Source: Halolamina salifodinae | Lineage (GTDB): Archaea; Halobacteriota; Halobacteria; Halobacteriales; Haloferacaceae | Assembly: GCF_017874235.1 (NCBI RefSeq) | Contig: NZ_JAGGLC010000003.1 | Span: 372,001 to 436,000, forward strand | Direction: 5' to 3' | Length of the DNA stretch: 64,000 nucleotides | In this document: positions 7,982 through 16,562 of the stretch, piece after piece | Layout of the letters: each line of letters begins with the position of its first letter | Position numbering within the stretch: the stretch's first letter is position 1 | Made by a program: the position numbers and the translations under genes | The notes under the pieces: generated by a model | What the model was told of the DNA's origin: nothing | Databases searched by the model: none | What the model saw: only the letters and a program-made list of their open reading frames with translations

Positions 7982-9358
7982 CTAATCGTCGTCAATCGTC
8001 CCAGTCGGCTCCGGCCCGAGCGGCGGCTCCTCGGCCTCGTCGAACAGCGGACTCGCCTCGCCGGGCGCCACCGCGTTCAGCACGAGCGCCGAGAGCGCCG
8101 TCAGGATCACCGGCTGGGTCACGAACGTCTCCAGCGCCGCCGGCAGACCGCTCGCGGCCTCGGGCCGAGTGGCGATCCCGAGCCCCAGGCCCAGCGAGAC
8201 GGCGATGACGACCATGTTCCGGCGGTTGAACTGCGCGTTCTGCTCGATCAGTCGCACACCGCTGGCGGCGACCATCCCCGCCATCAGCAGCACCGCGCCG
8301 CCGAACACCGCCGACGGAATGGTGGTCACGAGCGCGCCGATCTTGGGGCTCAGCCCCAGCAGCGCGAGGATCCCGCCCGCGATGGCGACGACGTAGCGGC
8401 TCAGCACGCCGGTGAAGTTCACGATCCCGACGTTCTGCGAGAACGAGGTGACGGGGAACGCACCGAACGCGGCGCCAATCGAGGAGAGCAGGCCGTCAGT
8501 GAACAGGCCGCCGCGGAACTCCTCGTCGGTGGGGTTCCGTCCCTCAGCCGCGGTCACGCCGGACATGTCGCCGACGGTCTCCATCGCCGAGACGAGAAAG
8601 AGGAACGCGAACGTGACAATCGCCACGGGGTCGAACTCCGGCGTGCCAAAGCGCGTCGGGTTCGGGAGCGCCACCCACGCCGCGGCGCCGACGGGCGCGA
8701 AGTTGACGACGCCCAGCGCGATGGCGGCGACGTAGCCCGCGGCGATCCCGACGAGCGTGCTCAGGAGGCGCGTCACGCCCTCTCCGTAGAGGTTCAGCCC
8801 CACGGAGATGGCGAGCACGAGGCCCGCAAGTCCGATGTTCTGCATGGAGCCGTAGTCGGCGGCGCCGACGCCGCCGGCCGCGTAATCCATCGCCACCGGG
8901 ACGAGGTAGAGGCCGATGATCACGACCACCAGCCCCGTCACCAGCGGCGGGAAGAAGGGTTTGATGCGGTCGAACTGCCAGCCGATCAGCCCTTCGACGA
9001 TGACGCCGGCGACGAGCACCGCGCCGAACACCGTCGCCAAGCCGGATTCGGCGCCGATGGCCGACGCCGCCCCCACGAACGTGAAACTCGTGCCCATCAC
9101 GATGGGGAGCTTCGAGCCGACGGGACCGGCGCCGAGCGTCTGGACCAGCGTCGCGATCCCCGAAAAGAGCAGCACCATCTGGACCAGATACGCCACGTCG
9201 GCCCCGGAGGCGCCGACCTCGCCGGCGACGATGTACGCCACCGCGGTGGCGGGCACCACCATCACTGCGACGTGTTGGATCCCCAGCAGCGCGGCCTTCA
9301 CCGCCGGGGGTCGGTCGTCGAGGCCGTACTCGATGTCGATTGCGCCATCCTCGGGCAT
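7982..9358 (-). CDS. NCS2-family xanthine/uracil permease
   Basis: A 458-residue polytopic membrane protein (about 12-14 segments). The NAT/NCS2 signature is seen as QNVGIVNFTGVLSRYV, with the preceding segment containing ETVGDMSGVTA, where the substrate-binding Glu/Asp sit in UraA and XanQ. It takes up a nucleobase with a cation. The next gene upstream is a purine phosphoribosyltransferase on the same strand 93 bases away, which supports purine salvage as the role. Confidence 0.92.
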   Translation of the reverse strand: MPEDGAIDIEYGLDDRPPAVKAALLGIQHVAVMVVPATAVAYIVAGEVGASGADVAYLVQMVLLFSGIATLVQTLGAGPVGSKLPIVMGTSFTFVGAASAIGAESGLATVFGAVLVAGVIVEGLIGWQFDRIKPFFPPLVTGLVVVIIGLYLVPVAMDYAAGGVGAADYGSMQNIGLAGLVLAISVGLNLYGEGVTRLLSTLVGIAAGYVAAIALGVVNFAPVGAAAWVALPNPTRFGTPEFDPVAIVTFAFLFLVSAMETVGDMSGVTAAEGRNPTDEEFRGGLFTDGLLSSIGAAFGAFPVTSFSQNVGIVNFTGVLSRYVVAIAGGILALLGLSPKIGALVTTIPSAVFGGAVLLMAGMVAASGVRLIEQNAQFNRRNMVVIAVSLGLGLGIATRPEAASGLPAALETFVTQPVILTALSALVLNAVAPGEASPLFDEAEEPPLGPEPTGTIDDD

Positions 9359-9451
9359 CTATGCTCCCGACGAACGACCCAGGGGGCATAATCGTTCCGC
9401 ATCGGTGCGCATCTCACGGGTCGTTCCCCGCCGAGATATGCACACCTGTGC

Positions 9452-10003
9452 TCAGTCGTGGATCGTGACGCCCTCGTCGTCGACGGTGATGTCGAGCAGG
9501 CTGGTGGCCTCGTAATCGGTGTCTTCGAGCGCGGAGTCGCCGACCTTCCGGAGCGCGACAACGATGTCGGTGATCTCGGCGCCGATGTCGTCCAGCGCGT
9601 CGCAGATGGCCGCGAGCGTCCCGCCGGTCGAGAGCAGGTCGTCGACGATCAGCACGCGGTCGCCGTCCTCGATGTCGTTGATGTACATCTCGGACTCCGA
9701 GTAGCCCGTCTCCTGGTGGAGTGCCACTTCGCCCTCCAGCCCGTAGGCGCGCTTGCGGATCACGACCAGCGGGATGTCCGTCTGGAGCGAGACGGCGGTG
9801 GCGATGTGGATACCCATCGCTTCCGGGGCGACGATCTTGTCAACGTCAGCGAGATCCGCGGCGCGCATGACGCCGACGGTGACCTCCCGCAGGAGTTCCG
9901 GATCCAGTGAGGGGACGCCGTTCGAAATCGGGTGAACGAGGTAGTCGTAGCCGTCCTTGTCGATGATCGGCGCGTCGTGGAGCGACTCGCGCAGGCGTTC
10001 CAT
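9452..10003 (-). CDS. hpt: Hypoxanthine/guanine (adenine) phosphoribosyltransferase
   Basis: A 183-residue type I PRTase. The PRPP motif is VLIVDDLLSTGGTLAA and the N-terminal APIIDKDGYDYLVHPISNGVP is characteristic of the archaeal HGPRT family. It converts a free purine base plus PRPP to the nucleotide in the cytoplasm. The ATG at 10003 gives the typical N-terminus MERLRESL. It is upstream of and co-directional with the nucleobase permease, forming an uptake plus salvage pair. Archaeal members may prefer hypoxanthine, guanine or adenine; this cannot be told from the sequence. Confidence 0.9.
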   Translation of the reverse strand: MERLRESLHDAPIIDKDGYDYLVHPISNGVPSLDPELLREVTVGVMRAADLADVDKIVAPEAMGIHIATAVSLQTDIPLVVIRKRAYGLEGEVALHQETGYSESEMYINDIEDGDRVLIVDDLLSTGGTLAAICDALDDIGAEITDIVVALRKVGDSALEDTDYEATSLLDITVDDEGVTIHD

Positions 10004-10091
10004 GCCGTCGGTATCCGCGAAGGTCCCAAAAACCGTTCGCTCCCGGCCCGCGCCGAAAGCCGGATGGGCGTCCGTGTCGTACGGGCCAGCA

Positions 10092-10418
10092 ATGGTCGTG
10101 GAGATCTCCCCCGAGGAACTGGCCCGAAAGCTCGACGACGACGCCCCACAGCTAATCGACATTCGGCCGCCCGGCGCGTTCGCACAGGAGCACGTGCCGG
10201 GCGCGCTGAACGTCCCGATGACCGAACTCACCAGCCGCGTCGACGATATCGAGTTCGGCGACGAGGTCGTCGTCGCCTGCCAGATCGGCCAGTCCTCGAA
10301 GCAAGCGGTGAAGCTCCTGTCGAGCTTCGAGGGTACCGGTGATACCGACCTCCAGAGCCTGTCTGGCGGCCTCGACGCGTGGGACGGCCCCGTCGAAACG
10401 GGTCCCGCAGAGAACTGA
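10092..10418 (+). CDS. Rhodanese-domain protein
   Basis: A 108-residue single rhodanese domain. The active-site cysteine is C63 in VACQIGQSS, following a typical DIRPPGAFAQEHVPGALNVP segment. Such proteins carry a persulfide and hand sulfur on for tRNA thiolation, molybdopterin or Fe-S synthesis. One base separates its stop from the JAMM gene, so they are almost certainly cotranscribed and probably work in the same sulfur/ubiquitin-like SAMP chemistry. Confidence 0.9.
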   Translation: MVVEISPEELARKLDDDAPQLIDIRPPGAFAQEHVPGALNVPMTELTSRVDDIEFGDEVVVACQIGQSSKQAVKLLSSFEGTGDTDLQSLSGGLDAWDGPVETGPAEN

Positions 10419-10419
10419 C

Positions 10420-10839
10420 GTGCTCTCGCTCCCACGCGCGGCCTACGACGAGATTCTCGCACACGCCGCCGGGAGCGACGGGGAAATCTGCGGGATTCTG
10501 GCCGGGGAGCGCGGCGGCGACGACCCCGGCGGCGAGTCCCGCGTCGAGGCAGTCCACCGCGCCACGAACGTCGCCGACAACCCAGAGACGCGCTACGTTA
10601 TCGACCCGGAGGAACAGCTACGGATCATCGAGGCAATCGAGGACGGCGGCCGCGAGGTGGTCGGCTTCTACCACAGCCACCCCGAAGGGCCACCCGTCCC
10701 TAGCGAAACCGACGCCGAGCGCGCGGCATGGCCGGGGTACAGCTACGCCATCTGCGTACCCGGCGAGCACCCGTATCTCGGCTCGTGGCGCTGGACCGGC
10801 GAGCGCTTCGAGCGCGAAGCGGTCGCGCTCCGGCCCTAG
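10420..10839 (+). CDS. JAMM/MPN+ metalloprotease, desampylase-like
   Basis: A 139-residue JAB1/MPN+ domain starting at GTG. The complete zinc motif is visible: E22 in GEICG, then H85-S-H87-x7-S95-x2-D98. This composition and size match the haloarchaeal HvJAMM1 type that cleaves the ubiquitin-like SAMP modifiers from target lysines; that function is by family analogy. It follows the rhodanese gene by one base. Its stop overlaps the stop of the convergent YccF gene in a shared CTAG. Confidence 0.88.
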   Translation: MLSLPRAAYDEILAHAAGSDGEICGILAGERGGDDPGGESRVEAVHRATNVADNPETRYVIDPEEQLRIIEAIEDGGREVVGFYHSHPEGPPVPSETDAERAAWPGYSYAICVPGEHPYLGSWRWTGERFEREAVALRP

Positions 10840-11270
10840 TACTCGTAGAGCGAGACCACGAACGGCAGTTTGTTGTACATCATCACGGCGACGGGGATGC
10901 CGACGATGCTCACCGTGAAGGCGTAGGCGACGCTCATCCAGAGGCCGCTGGCCCACCAGCCGACGAACACGAACCAGATCCCGCGGACGAGCAGGCCGTA
11001 GCGCTGCTGGCCGGCGCCTCCTTCCTCATCGTCGGGCGAAGCCCGACTGCCTGAGGGACGGCGTCCCTCGCTGTCGACGAGATCCCGCTCCTTCAGCGAG
11101 AGCACTTTCGGCGTGACGTTGATCATCTTGATCCCCAGCGGGAGGCCGACGATGGTGACGTTCAGGAACCACGCGACGCCGAGCCAGATGCCCGTCGCCC
11201 ACCAGCCCACGAGCAGGAACCAGACCGCACGCACTGCGAGTGAGGGGGCGGCGCTGTCGGATCGGGACAT
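10836..11270 (-). CDS. YccF-domain inner-membrane protein with in-frame hairpin insert
   Basis: A 144-residue membrane protein built of two similar YccF halves (VWFLLVGWWATGIWLGVAWFL and IWFVFVGWWASGLWMSVAYAF), each with hydrophobic helices and an IVGIP/IVGLP motif. Function is unknown. Residues about 64-85 between the halves are unusually polar (SEGRRPSGSRASPDDEE) and are encoded by two tandem perfect hairpins, apparently an insertion. The reading frame is intact. Its stop shares a CTAG with the convergent JAMM gene. Confidence 0.85.
   Translation of the reverse strand: MSRSDSAAPSLAVRAVWFLLVGWWATGIWLGVAWFLNVTIVGLPLGIKMINVTPKVLSLKERDLVDSEGRRPSGSRASPDDEEGGAGQQRYGLLVRGIWFVFVGWWASGLWMSVAYAFTVSIVGIPVAVMMYNKLPFVVSLYEY
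11031..11069. repeat. Tandem in-frame hairpin pair (YccF gene)
   Basis: GTCGGGC/GCCCGAC (11031-11037, 11041-11047; loop gaa) then spacer tgcct, then GAGGGAC/GTCCCTC (11053-11059, 11063-11069; loop ggc). Both arms are perfect 7-mers with 3-base loops. The pair belongs to the family seen in four other genes here. Confidence 0.85.
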
Positions 11271-11312
11271 AGTCGAGAGAAGGGTCGTCGCCGGGATAGC
11301 CCTGACGGCTAG

Positions 11313-12947
11313 TCAGTCCCGGGTCAGGTAGTCGCTGGCCTGCGGTTCCGTCGGGTCGGTCGGCACCTCCACCAGCCGTGGCTCGTCGGCGTCGACGGCC
11401 GCCGAAACCGCATCGCGCACCTCCTCAGGCGTCTCGGCCCGAGTCGCGTCGACGCCCATCGACTCCGCGAGCGCGATGAAGTCGATGGGTGTGTCGCCCC
11501 ACGCGTACGACCCGCGCGGGAGGCCGTGCTCGCGCTCGGCGCCCTCGCTGATGATCGCGTAGTCGTTGTTCCGGAACACGACGGTCGTCACCGGCAGCCC
11601 CTCGGCCGCGGCGGTATGGAGTTCGTGAACCGCCATCATCAGGCCGCCGTCGCCGGTCAGCGCAACCACGTCGGCGTCCGGGTCGGCGGCCTGCGCACCC
11701 AGCGCGGAGGGGAGACCGCTGCCCATCGTCGCCCACGATCCGGGGTTGACGTACGAGCGCGGGCCCATCGCGGGGAACGTTGCGAGCGCCCAGATCCGGA
11801 ACCCCCCCGCGTCGGCGGCGACGACCGCTTCGTCCGGAACTGCTTCGCGGACTGCTTGGAGCGCACCGGGGGAGGTCAGCGGGACCTCGCCGTCGACCAG
11901 TTCCTCGACGCGCCGCGAGACCGACTCGCGCAGGCGGTCGGCGATGGTCTCGGCGTCGTGGTCTGACTCGGGCACGTCGGCGGACAGTGCGGCCAGTGTC
12001 GGCTTGGCGTCGGCGACGATGCCCACCGCTGGGTCGTAGTTCGTCCCCAGATCGTCGGGGGAGAGCGTGACGTGGACCAGCGCGTCGGGCACCACGAGCG
12101 TGCGCCCGCGGGTGACCAGTTCGTCGAAGTCCGTCCCCACCGCGAGCGCGGCGTCGGCCTCGGCGACGTAGTCGTCTATCTCCGGCGTCGTCGCCCCGCA
12201 GAGCACGCCCGCCGAGAGCGGGTGGTCCTCGGGGATGACGCCTTTCCCCTTGTACGTCGTGAGGACGGGAGCGTCGTATCGCTCGGCGAAGGCTCGAAGC
12301 TCATCTGTCGCCTCGGCACTCCGGACGCCGCCACCGGCGATGATGACGGGTGCGTCGGCGTCGTTCAGGATCGCTGCGGCGTCGGCGACGGTGTCTACGG
12401 GTGGCTGCCGCGGTTCGGTGGCCTCGATTTCGGCGACGCCGCCCTCGGGCTTCGGGGCCGGGAGGTAGGATTTGGGTATCCCGAGTCGGACCGGGCCTTT
12501 CGGCGCTGTCGTCGCCGTCTCGACGGCTCGCTCGACCTCGGCGAGCACGCCGTCGGGGTTCTTCACGACGCGGTTGGCTTTGGTGACGGTGTCGTACGTC
12601 TCCGGCGGCGTCTCGTGGATGCCGTCGCGGCCCCGGATCTCGGGGTCAGTCTCGACGGCGATGTGGACCAGCGGCGTGTTGTCGTTGTCGGCGTTTTTCA
12701 GCCCGTTCATCGCGTTCATGTCGCCCGGGCCGGGGACGACGACGGTGGCTGCGGGCCGGCCAGTGGTTTCGGCGTAGCCCCACGCCTCCTGCGAGACGGC
12801 GGTCTCGTGGCGCGCCATCACGAACTGTACGTCGTTGCGGCCGTCGATGGCCTCGTTCAGCGGCAGCGTCTGTTTGCCGGGGATCCCGAACACCGTGTCG
12901 ATGCCGTGTTCGACCAGTCGGTCGACGACGGCGGCGGCGAGCGTCAT
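11313..12947 (-). CDS. ThDP-dependent enzyme, acetolactate synthase/benzoylformate decarboxylase family
   Basis: A 544-residue ThDP enzyme with the three usual domains. The N-terminal catalytic Glu lies in ARHETAVSQEAWGYA (about residue 50). The ThDP-Mg motif is GDGGLMMAVHELHTAAAEGLP...NNDYA (about 425-457). The length fits IlvB-like or 2-oxoacid decarboxylases. It stands alone without an ilvN small subunit, so it is probably not the biosynthetic acetolactate synthase; the substrate is unknown. The ATG at 12947 gives the standard N-terminus; the open frame upstream is an artefact. Confidence 0.88.
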   Translation of the reverse strand: MTLAAAVVDRLVEHGIDTVFGIPGKQTLPLNEAIDGRNDVQFVMARHETAVSQEAWGYAETTGRPAATVVVPGPGDMNAMNGLKNADNDNTPLVHIAVETDPEIRGRDGIHETPPETYDTVTKANRVVKNPDGVLAEVERAVETATTAPKGPVRLGIPKSYLPAPKPEGGVAEIEATEPRQPPVDTVADAAAILNDADAPVIIAGGGVRSAEATDELRAFAERYDAPVLTTYKGKGVIPEDHPLSAGVLCGATTPEIDDYVAEADAALAVGTDFDELVTRGRTLVVPDALVHVTLSPDDLGTNYDPAVGIVADAKPTLAALSADVPESDHDAETIADRLRESVSRRVEELVDGEVPLTSPGALQAVREAVPDEAVVAADAGGFRIWALATFPAMGPRSYVNPGSWATMGSGLPSALGAQAADPDADVVALTGDGGLMMAVHELHTAAAEGLPVTTVVFRNNDYAIISEGAEREHGLPRGSYAWGDTPIDFIALAESMGVDATRAETPEEVRDAVSAAVDADEPRLVEVPTDPTEPQASDYLTRD

Positions 12948-13125
12948 ACGCGGAGGTGGCGACCGGCGACGGGAAAACTGTATCTCACTCGGGCGGCGCG
13001 GTTGAGGGAGACAGGAAACGCTCTCCAAGTGGGCGATTTGTGAGTCGGCACGAACGAGAGGACTAGTTAGCTTCCCGAAGACACTTATCGGTTGGTTGAA
13101 AACTGCCAGCCAGTAGCCTCCCGGA

Positions 13126-14613
13126 ATGACTCGCCCTCCATCTGCGGCACCCGCCACGAGAGTGACGGAACTGCGAGACTCGTGCCGGCGGTATCTCCAG
13201 TTACGTCTCGGCATCGACGCGAGAGCGGTGGCCGCGTTCCGAATGGGGCTAGGCCTCGTCGTCCTCTTCGACCTCGTCTGTTCCCGGATTCCGGGGCTCA
13301 GAACGTTCTACACGGACAGCGGGATCTTGCCCCGGTCGGCCCTCAGGGAGATCTCCCCCACGCTCGCACAGTGGTCGCTGCACGCGATCAGTGGCTCCAT
13401 CTGGGCCCAGGTGCTGCTGGTCGGCGTGACAGGCGTTGCTGCAGCGTGTCTGCTTGTCGGCTATCGACCGCGGCCTGCGGCAGTCGCTTCAGCGCTCCTG
13501 CTCACGTCGCTCCACGCCCGGAACCCGTATCTGGTCAACGGCGGCGACACGATACTCATCTCGGTGCTGTTTCTCGCGGCGTTTCTGCCACTCGATACAC
13601 AGTGGGCGCTCCGGAGTTGCGACCGAACCGATGGGAAGAAGATCCGCTCAGTCGCGACGGCGACGATCCTCCTCCATGTCGAAAGTATCTACGCGGTGAA
13701 CGCGTTGCTCAAGGTCCAGAGCGAGGCGTGGATGGGTGGGATCGCCGTCCAGCGGATCTTCCAACTGCAGGACTTCGTCTACTTGCTGGGGCCGACCGTC
13801 GCGGACTACCCGGCGTTACTCACCGCGATCAACTGGCTGTGGGTTGCACTGCTGTTTGCGTCGGTACTGCTCGTGTTCGCGACTGATCGGCTTCGGGCCG
13901 TCACCGTCGTCGCGTTCATGGGCGCGCACCTCGGGATGGCGGCGACGATGCGCTTGGGTGTCTTTCCGTTCGTCATGATCAGCGCCCTACTGCTGTTTCT
14001 CCCCCAGCGAGTGTGGAACGGCGTTGATCGACGCATCGACGAGAGCGGACCACGCTCCTCGCTCACGTCGCTGATCGGCCAAGAAAACGGCGTGACGCCG
14101 AAATCGCGACTGGCTGCTCGTTCGCCCGCTGTCCGACGGGGAGTTCGGATCACGCTGTCGGTGATTCTCGTCTGTTTCCTCATCACCACCGTAAGCTGGC
14201 AGGTCGTCTCGGCTGACCTCGTCGACACGCCGTCGACGGAAGCGAACGGGATGCTCGAAACCGCGAGTTGGGGGTTTTTCGCGCCGAACCCGCCAGATAC
14301 GTACAGTTGGTACGTCGTCGCAGCCACCCGAAAGTCCGGTGAGCGGCTCGATCTCGTCGATGGGGGCGCTGTGGGGTTCGACCGACCGCCGAACGCGATG
14401 GACCGATATCCAACGACGCTCTGGAAACGCTACGCGACGAAAGGGCGAGATGCTGGAGGCGGCCTCGCGGAGCCAGCAGCGGCGTACTTCTGTCAGCGGA
14501 GCGCCGACGACATCCAGTCGATCACGATCTATCGGGTGGACCAGTCCGTCGACAGGGACGGGCCCGTCGGTGAGCCGACTCGGCACAAACTGGCCTCCAC
14601 CACCTGCGACTGA
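13126..14613 (+). CDS. HTTM-domain membrane protein
   Basis: A 495-residue polytopic protein. The N-terminal 300 residues carry the horizontally transferred transmembrane (HTTM) domain, related to vitamin-K-dependent gamma-carboxylase, including AFRMGLGLVVLFDL and YTDSGILPR. The C-terminal part after a further membrane segment (about 345-365) is extracytoplasmic and soluble-looking. The biochemical role of haloarchaeal HTTM proteins is not known. It is followed after five bases by a small hypothetical gene. Confidence 0.85.
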   Translation: MTRPPSAAPATRVTELRDSCRRYLQLRLGIDARAVAAFRMGLGLVVLFDLVCSRIPGLRTFYTDSGILPRSALREISPTLAQWSLHAISGSIWAQVLLVGVTGVAAACLLVGYRPRPAAVASALLLTSLHARNPYLVNGGDTILISVLFLAAFLPLDTQWALRSCDRTDGKKIRSVATATILLHVESIYAVNALLKVQSEAWMGGIAVQRIFQLQDFVYLLGPTVADYPALLTAINWLWVALLFASVLLVFATDRLRAVTVVAFMGAHLGMAATMRLGVFPFVMISALLLFLPQRVWNGVDRRIDESGPRSSLTSLIGQENGVTPKSRLAARSPAVRRGVRITLSVILVCFLITTVSWQVVSADLVDTPSTEANGMLETASWGFFAPNPPDTYSWYVVAATRKSGERLDLVDGGAVGFDRPPNAMDRYPTTLWKRYATKGRDAGGGLAEPAAAYFCQRSADDIQSITIYRVDQSVDRDGPVGEPTRHKLASTTCD

Positions 14614-14618
14614 CGAGC

Positions 14619-14954
14619 GTGAGCAGCGAGGGCCAAACGTCGGACCGGGAGATACAGGTCCGTACGGCTGGTACTGATCGCATGGCTCCCACTGTTGCCG
14701 AGCAACGAAACGAGATCCGGGTCGCGGTCGGTCGGTACAAGCGGAAAGTGTCCTCGGGATTCACGAAGGAAGCGTTGGCAGCGATCTGTGACTCGCTCGA
14801 CGCGGACGTGGAGATCGACGTCCTCCCGAAGAAGGGGGTGATGCGCGCGGCCATCGCTGAAGAGGTCGAGGGCGTCGACGGCAGCCGGGATCAGGGCAGC
14901 GCGTTCCGGAAAGCAGAACTGACGGCGATCACGGCGGCGGTCAGTTCGGACTGA
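14619..14954 (+). CDS. Small hypothetical protein
   Basis: A 111-residue frame with a GTG start five bases after the HTTM stop. An ATG at 14682 would give a 90-residue protein (MAPTVAEQRNEIRV) that looks more compact. The core is helical and mixed-charge (VGRYKRKVSSGFTKEALAAICDSLDADVEIDVLPKKG). There are no membrane segments or known motifs. The spacing suggests cotranscription with the HTTM gene. The true start is uncertain. Confidence 0.55.
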   Translation: MSSEGQTSDREIQVRTAGTDRMAPTVAEQRNEIRVAVGRYKRKVSSGFTKEALAAICDSLDADVEIDVLPKKGVMRAAIAEEVEGVDGSRDQGSAFRKAELTAITAAVSSD

Positions 14955-14984
14955 CTTCTCTATCGACGAGCAGCGAACGCCCGC

Positions 14985-15839
14985 TTACTGGTTCCACGCC
15001 GCGGCGTCGGGGTCGATCAGCCGTTCCTCGTCCTCGATGCCGTCGATGGTCGCGACGTCCTCCTCGGTCAGTTCGAGGTCCGTGGCTTCGCGGTTCGCGC
15101 GGATGTGGTCCGCGTCGGTGGACTGCGGAATCGGGACGACGCCCTTCTCGACGGCCCACGCGATGCAGACCGCGGCGACGGTGGTGTCGTGGCGCTCGGC
15201 GACTTCCCGCAGTTCGGGCGTGTCGAAGATTTCGCCCTGTCCGAGCGGGCAGTAGCCGACGAGCGTGTGGCCGTGTTCGTCGGCATACGCCCGGAGTTCG
15301 TCCTGCGGGAACAGCGGGTGGCACTCGACCTGGTGAGCCGCGATATCGATGTCGAGGATCTCGCGAGCCTCGTCCAGTAGTTCGGGCGTGAAGTTCGAGA
15401 CGCCGACGTTCCGGGCGACGCCCTCCTCGTGGAGCTCCTGCAGCGCGCGCAGGCTCTCCTCGGGGTCGTACGCGCCGGTCGGCCAGTGGACGTACAGCAG
15501 GTCGACGGCGTCGACGTCGCCAGAACGCGACGCGTTCTGGCTGGCTGACGAATCGCTACGCGATTCGGCAACGCCGAGGCGTTCGAGACTCTCCTCGCTG
15601 GAGCGCTTGGCGTCCTCGTAGCCGAGGTTGTCCGGCAGTATCTTGCTCGCCAGCACGATGTCTTCGCGGGCCACTTCGGAGAGACGGATGCCCGCACCCA
15701 CCGCGGGCTCGTTGTCGTACATCTGGGCGGTGTCGACGAGGCGGTAGCCGGCGTCCAGCGCGGTCCAGACCGCGTCAGCGCACTCGTGGCCCTTGGCGCC
15801 GGAGGTGCCGAAGCCGATGTCGGGAAGGTCGAGACTCAT
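14985..15839 (-). CDS. Aldo/keto reductase with in-frame hairpin insert
   Basis: A 284-residue AKR barrel. Landmarks are GYRLVDTAQMYDNE (catalytic Asp and Tyr), LASKILPD (Lys), LYVHWP (His) and PIPQSTDADHI for NADPH binding. It reduces carbonyl compounds; the substrate is unknown. Between the conserved SLERLG and DLLYVHWP segments there is an extra polar stretch (residues about 90-107, SRSDSSASQNASRSGD) encoded by two tandem perfect hairpins. Homologues have only a few residues here. The frame is intact, so the enzyme may still fold. Confidence 0.9.
   Translation of the reverse strand: MSLDLPDIGFGTSGAKGHECADAVWTALDAGYRLVDTAQMYDNEPAVGAGIRLSEVAREDIVLASKILPDNLGYEDAKRSSEESLERLGVAESRSDSSASQNASRSGDVDAVDLLYVHWPTGAYDPEESLRALQELHEEGVARNVGVSNFTPELLDEAREILDIDIAAHQVECHPLFPQDELRAYADEHGHTLVGYCPLGQGEIFDTPELREVAERHDTTVAAVCIAWAVEKGVVPIPQSTDADHIRANREATDLELTEEDVATIDGIEDEERLIDPDAAAWNQ
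15519..15567. repeat. Tandem in-frame hairpin pair (aldo/keto reductase gene)
   Basis: GCCAGAACGC/GCGTTCTGGC (15519-15528, 15532-15541; loop gac), spacer tggctga, then CGAATCGC/GCGATTCG (15549-15556, 15560-15567; loop tac). Arms are perfect and loops are three bases, as in the other four in-gene copies. Confidence 0.88.
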
Positions 15840-15938
15840 GTGGGCGAGTGGTAGGGTCCGGGGAGTAAAGAACTCCGCTTCGCGGCGGTTCGCGCACGGG
15901 AGAGCGACTAAGTGCGCCGCGCTCCAACGTTGAGGAAT

Positions 15939-16505
15939 ATGCTCTCCACCAATACGGACGCAGGAACGCTGAGTCGGGGTCTCGCCGGGGGCGCGGTGCT
16001 TGCCGCGCTGCTCGCGTCGGCCGTGCTGTTGTTCCCCCAGCCACCCGCAGACGTGTTCTTCACGGGAATCGTGCTGCTGTGCCCGCTGTTCGCCGTCGTC
16101 GGCGCCGCCGGCGCGTGGACCGGCCACACGGCGCTGGTCTGGGTGGCCGCGCTGCTCTCTGTCGGGCTCACGCTGGCGGGCGCGATGTCGGTCGGCCTCC
16201 TGTTCGCGCCGGCCGCCCTCCTCTTGCTCGGGAGCGCCGTCGCCGCGCAGGCTGCTGGTCCCGATACGGCGGCCCAAGAGAGCCTCCTCGCCGATCCGCC
16301 CGAGGCTCGTGAACGGGCTCAGAAAGCGCTCCTCGGCGTCGCCGGCATCGTCGTCGGCGCCGCCGCGGTCGACGCCGCCGCGTTGGACCGGGACCTGTTC
16401 GGCTCCTGTGCGCAGGAGACACTGGGCTGTGTGCTGCAGACGACGAACTGGGGGCTGGTCGGCCTGACGCTGCTCGGCTTCGGCGCCGTCGCTGGGGGTG
16501 GGTAG
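15939..16505 (+). CDS. Hypothetical four-helix membrane protein
   Basis: A 188-residue protein with about four to five hydrophobic segments (LAGGAVLAALLASAVLLF, FFTGIVLLCPLFAVVGAAGAW, LVWVAALLSVGLTLAGAMSVGLL, ALLGVAGIVVGAAAV, WGLVGLTLLGFGAVAGGG). I do not recognise a family. The ATG at 15939 is preferred over a GTG nine codons upstream. The gene diverges from the aldo/keto reductase and converges on gatA. Confidence 0.7.
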   Translation: MLSTNTDAGTLSRGLAGGAVLAALLASAVLLFPQPPADVFFTGIVLLCPLFAVVGAAGAWTGHTALVWVAALLSVGLTLAGAMSVGLLFAPAALLLLGSAVAAQAAGPDTAAQESLLADPPEARERAQKALLGVAGIVVGAAAVDAAALDRDLFGSCAQETLGCVLQTTNWGLVGLTLLGFGAVAGGG

Positions 16506-16562
16506 CTGCTCTGGAGACAGGTGTACGTCACGCGAGTGCTCGCCGGAACGCGGGCGGGCTGA

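Noticed and set aside
7925-9391. A 488-codon plus-strand frame across the nucleobase permease gene
   Set aside because: Low-complexity, Arg/His-rich translation antisense to a well-supported NCS2 permease.
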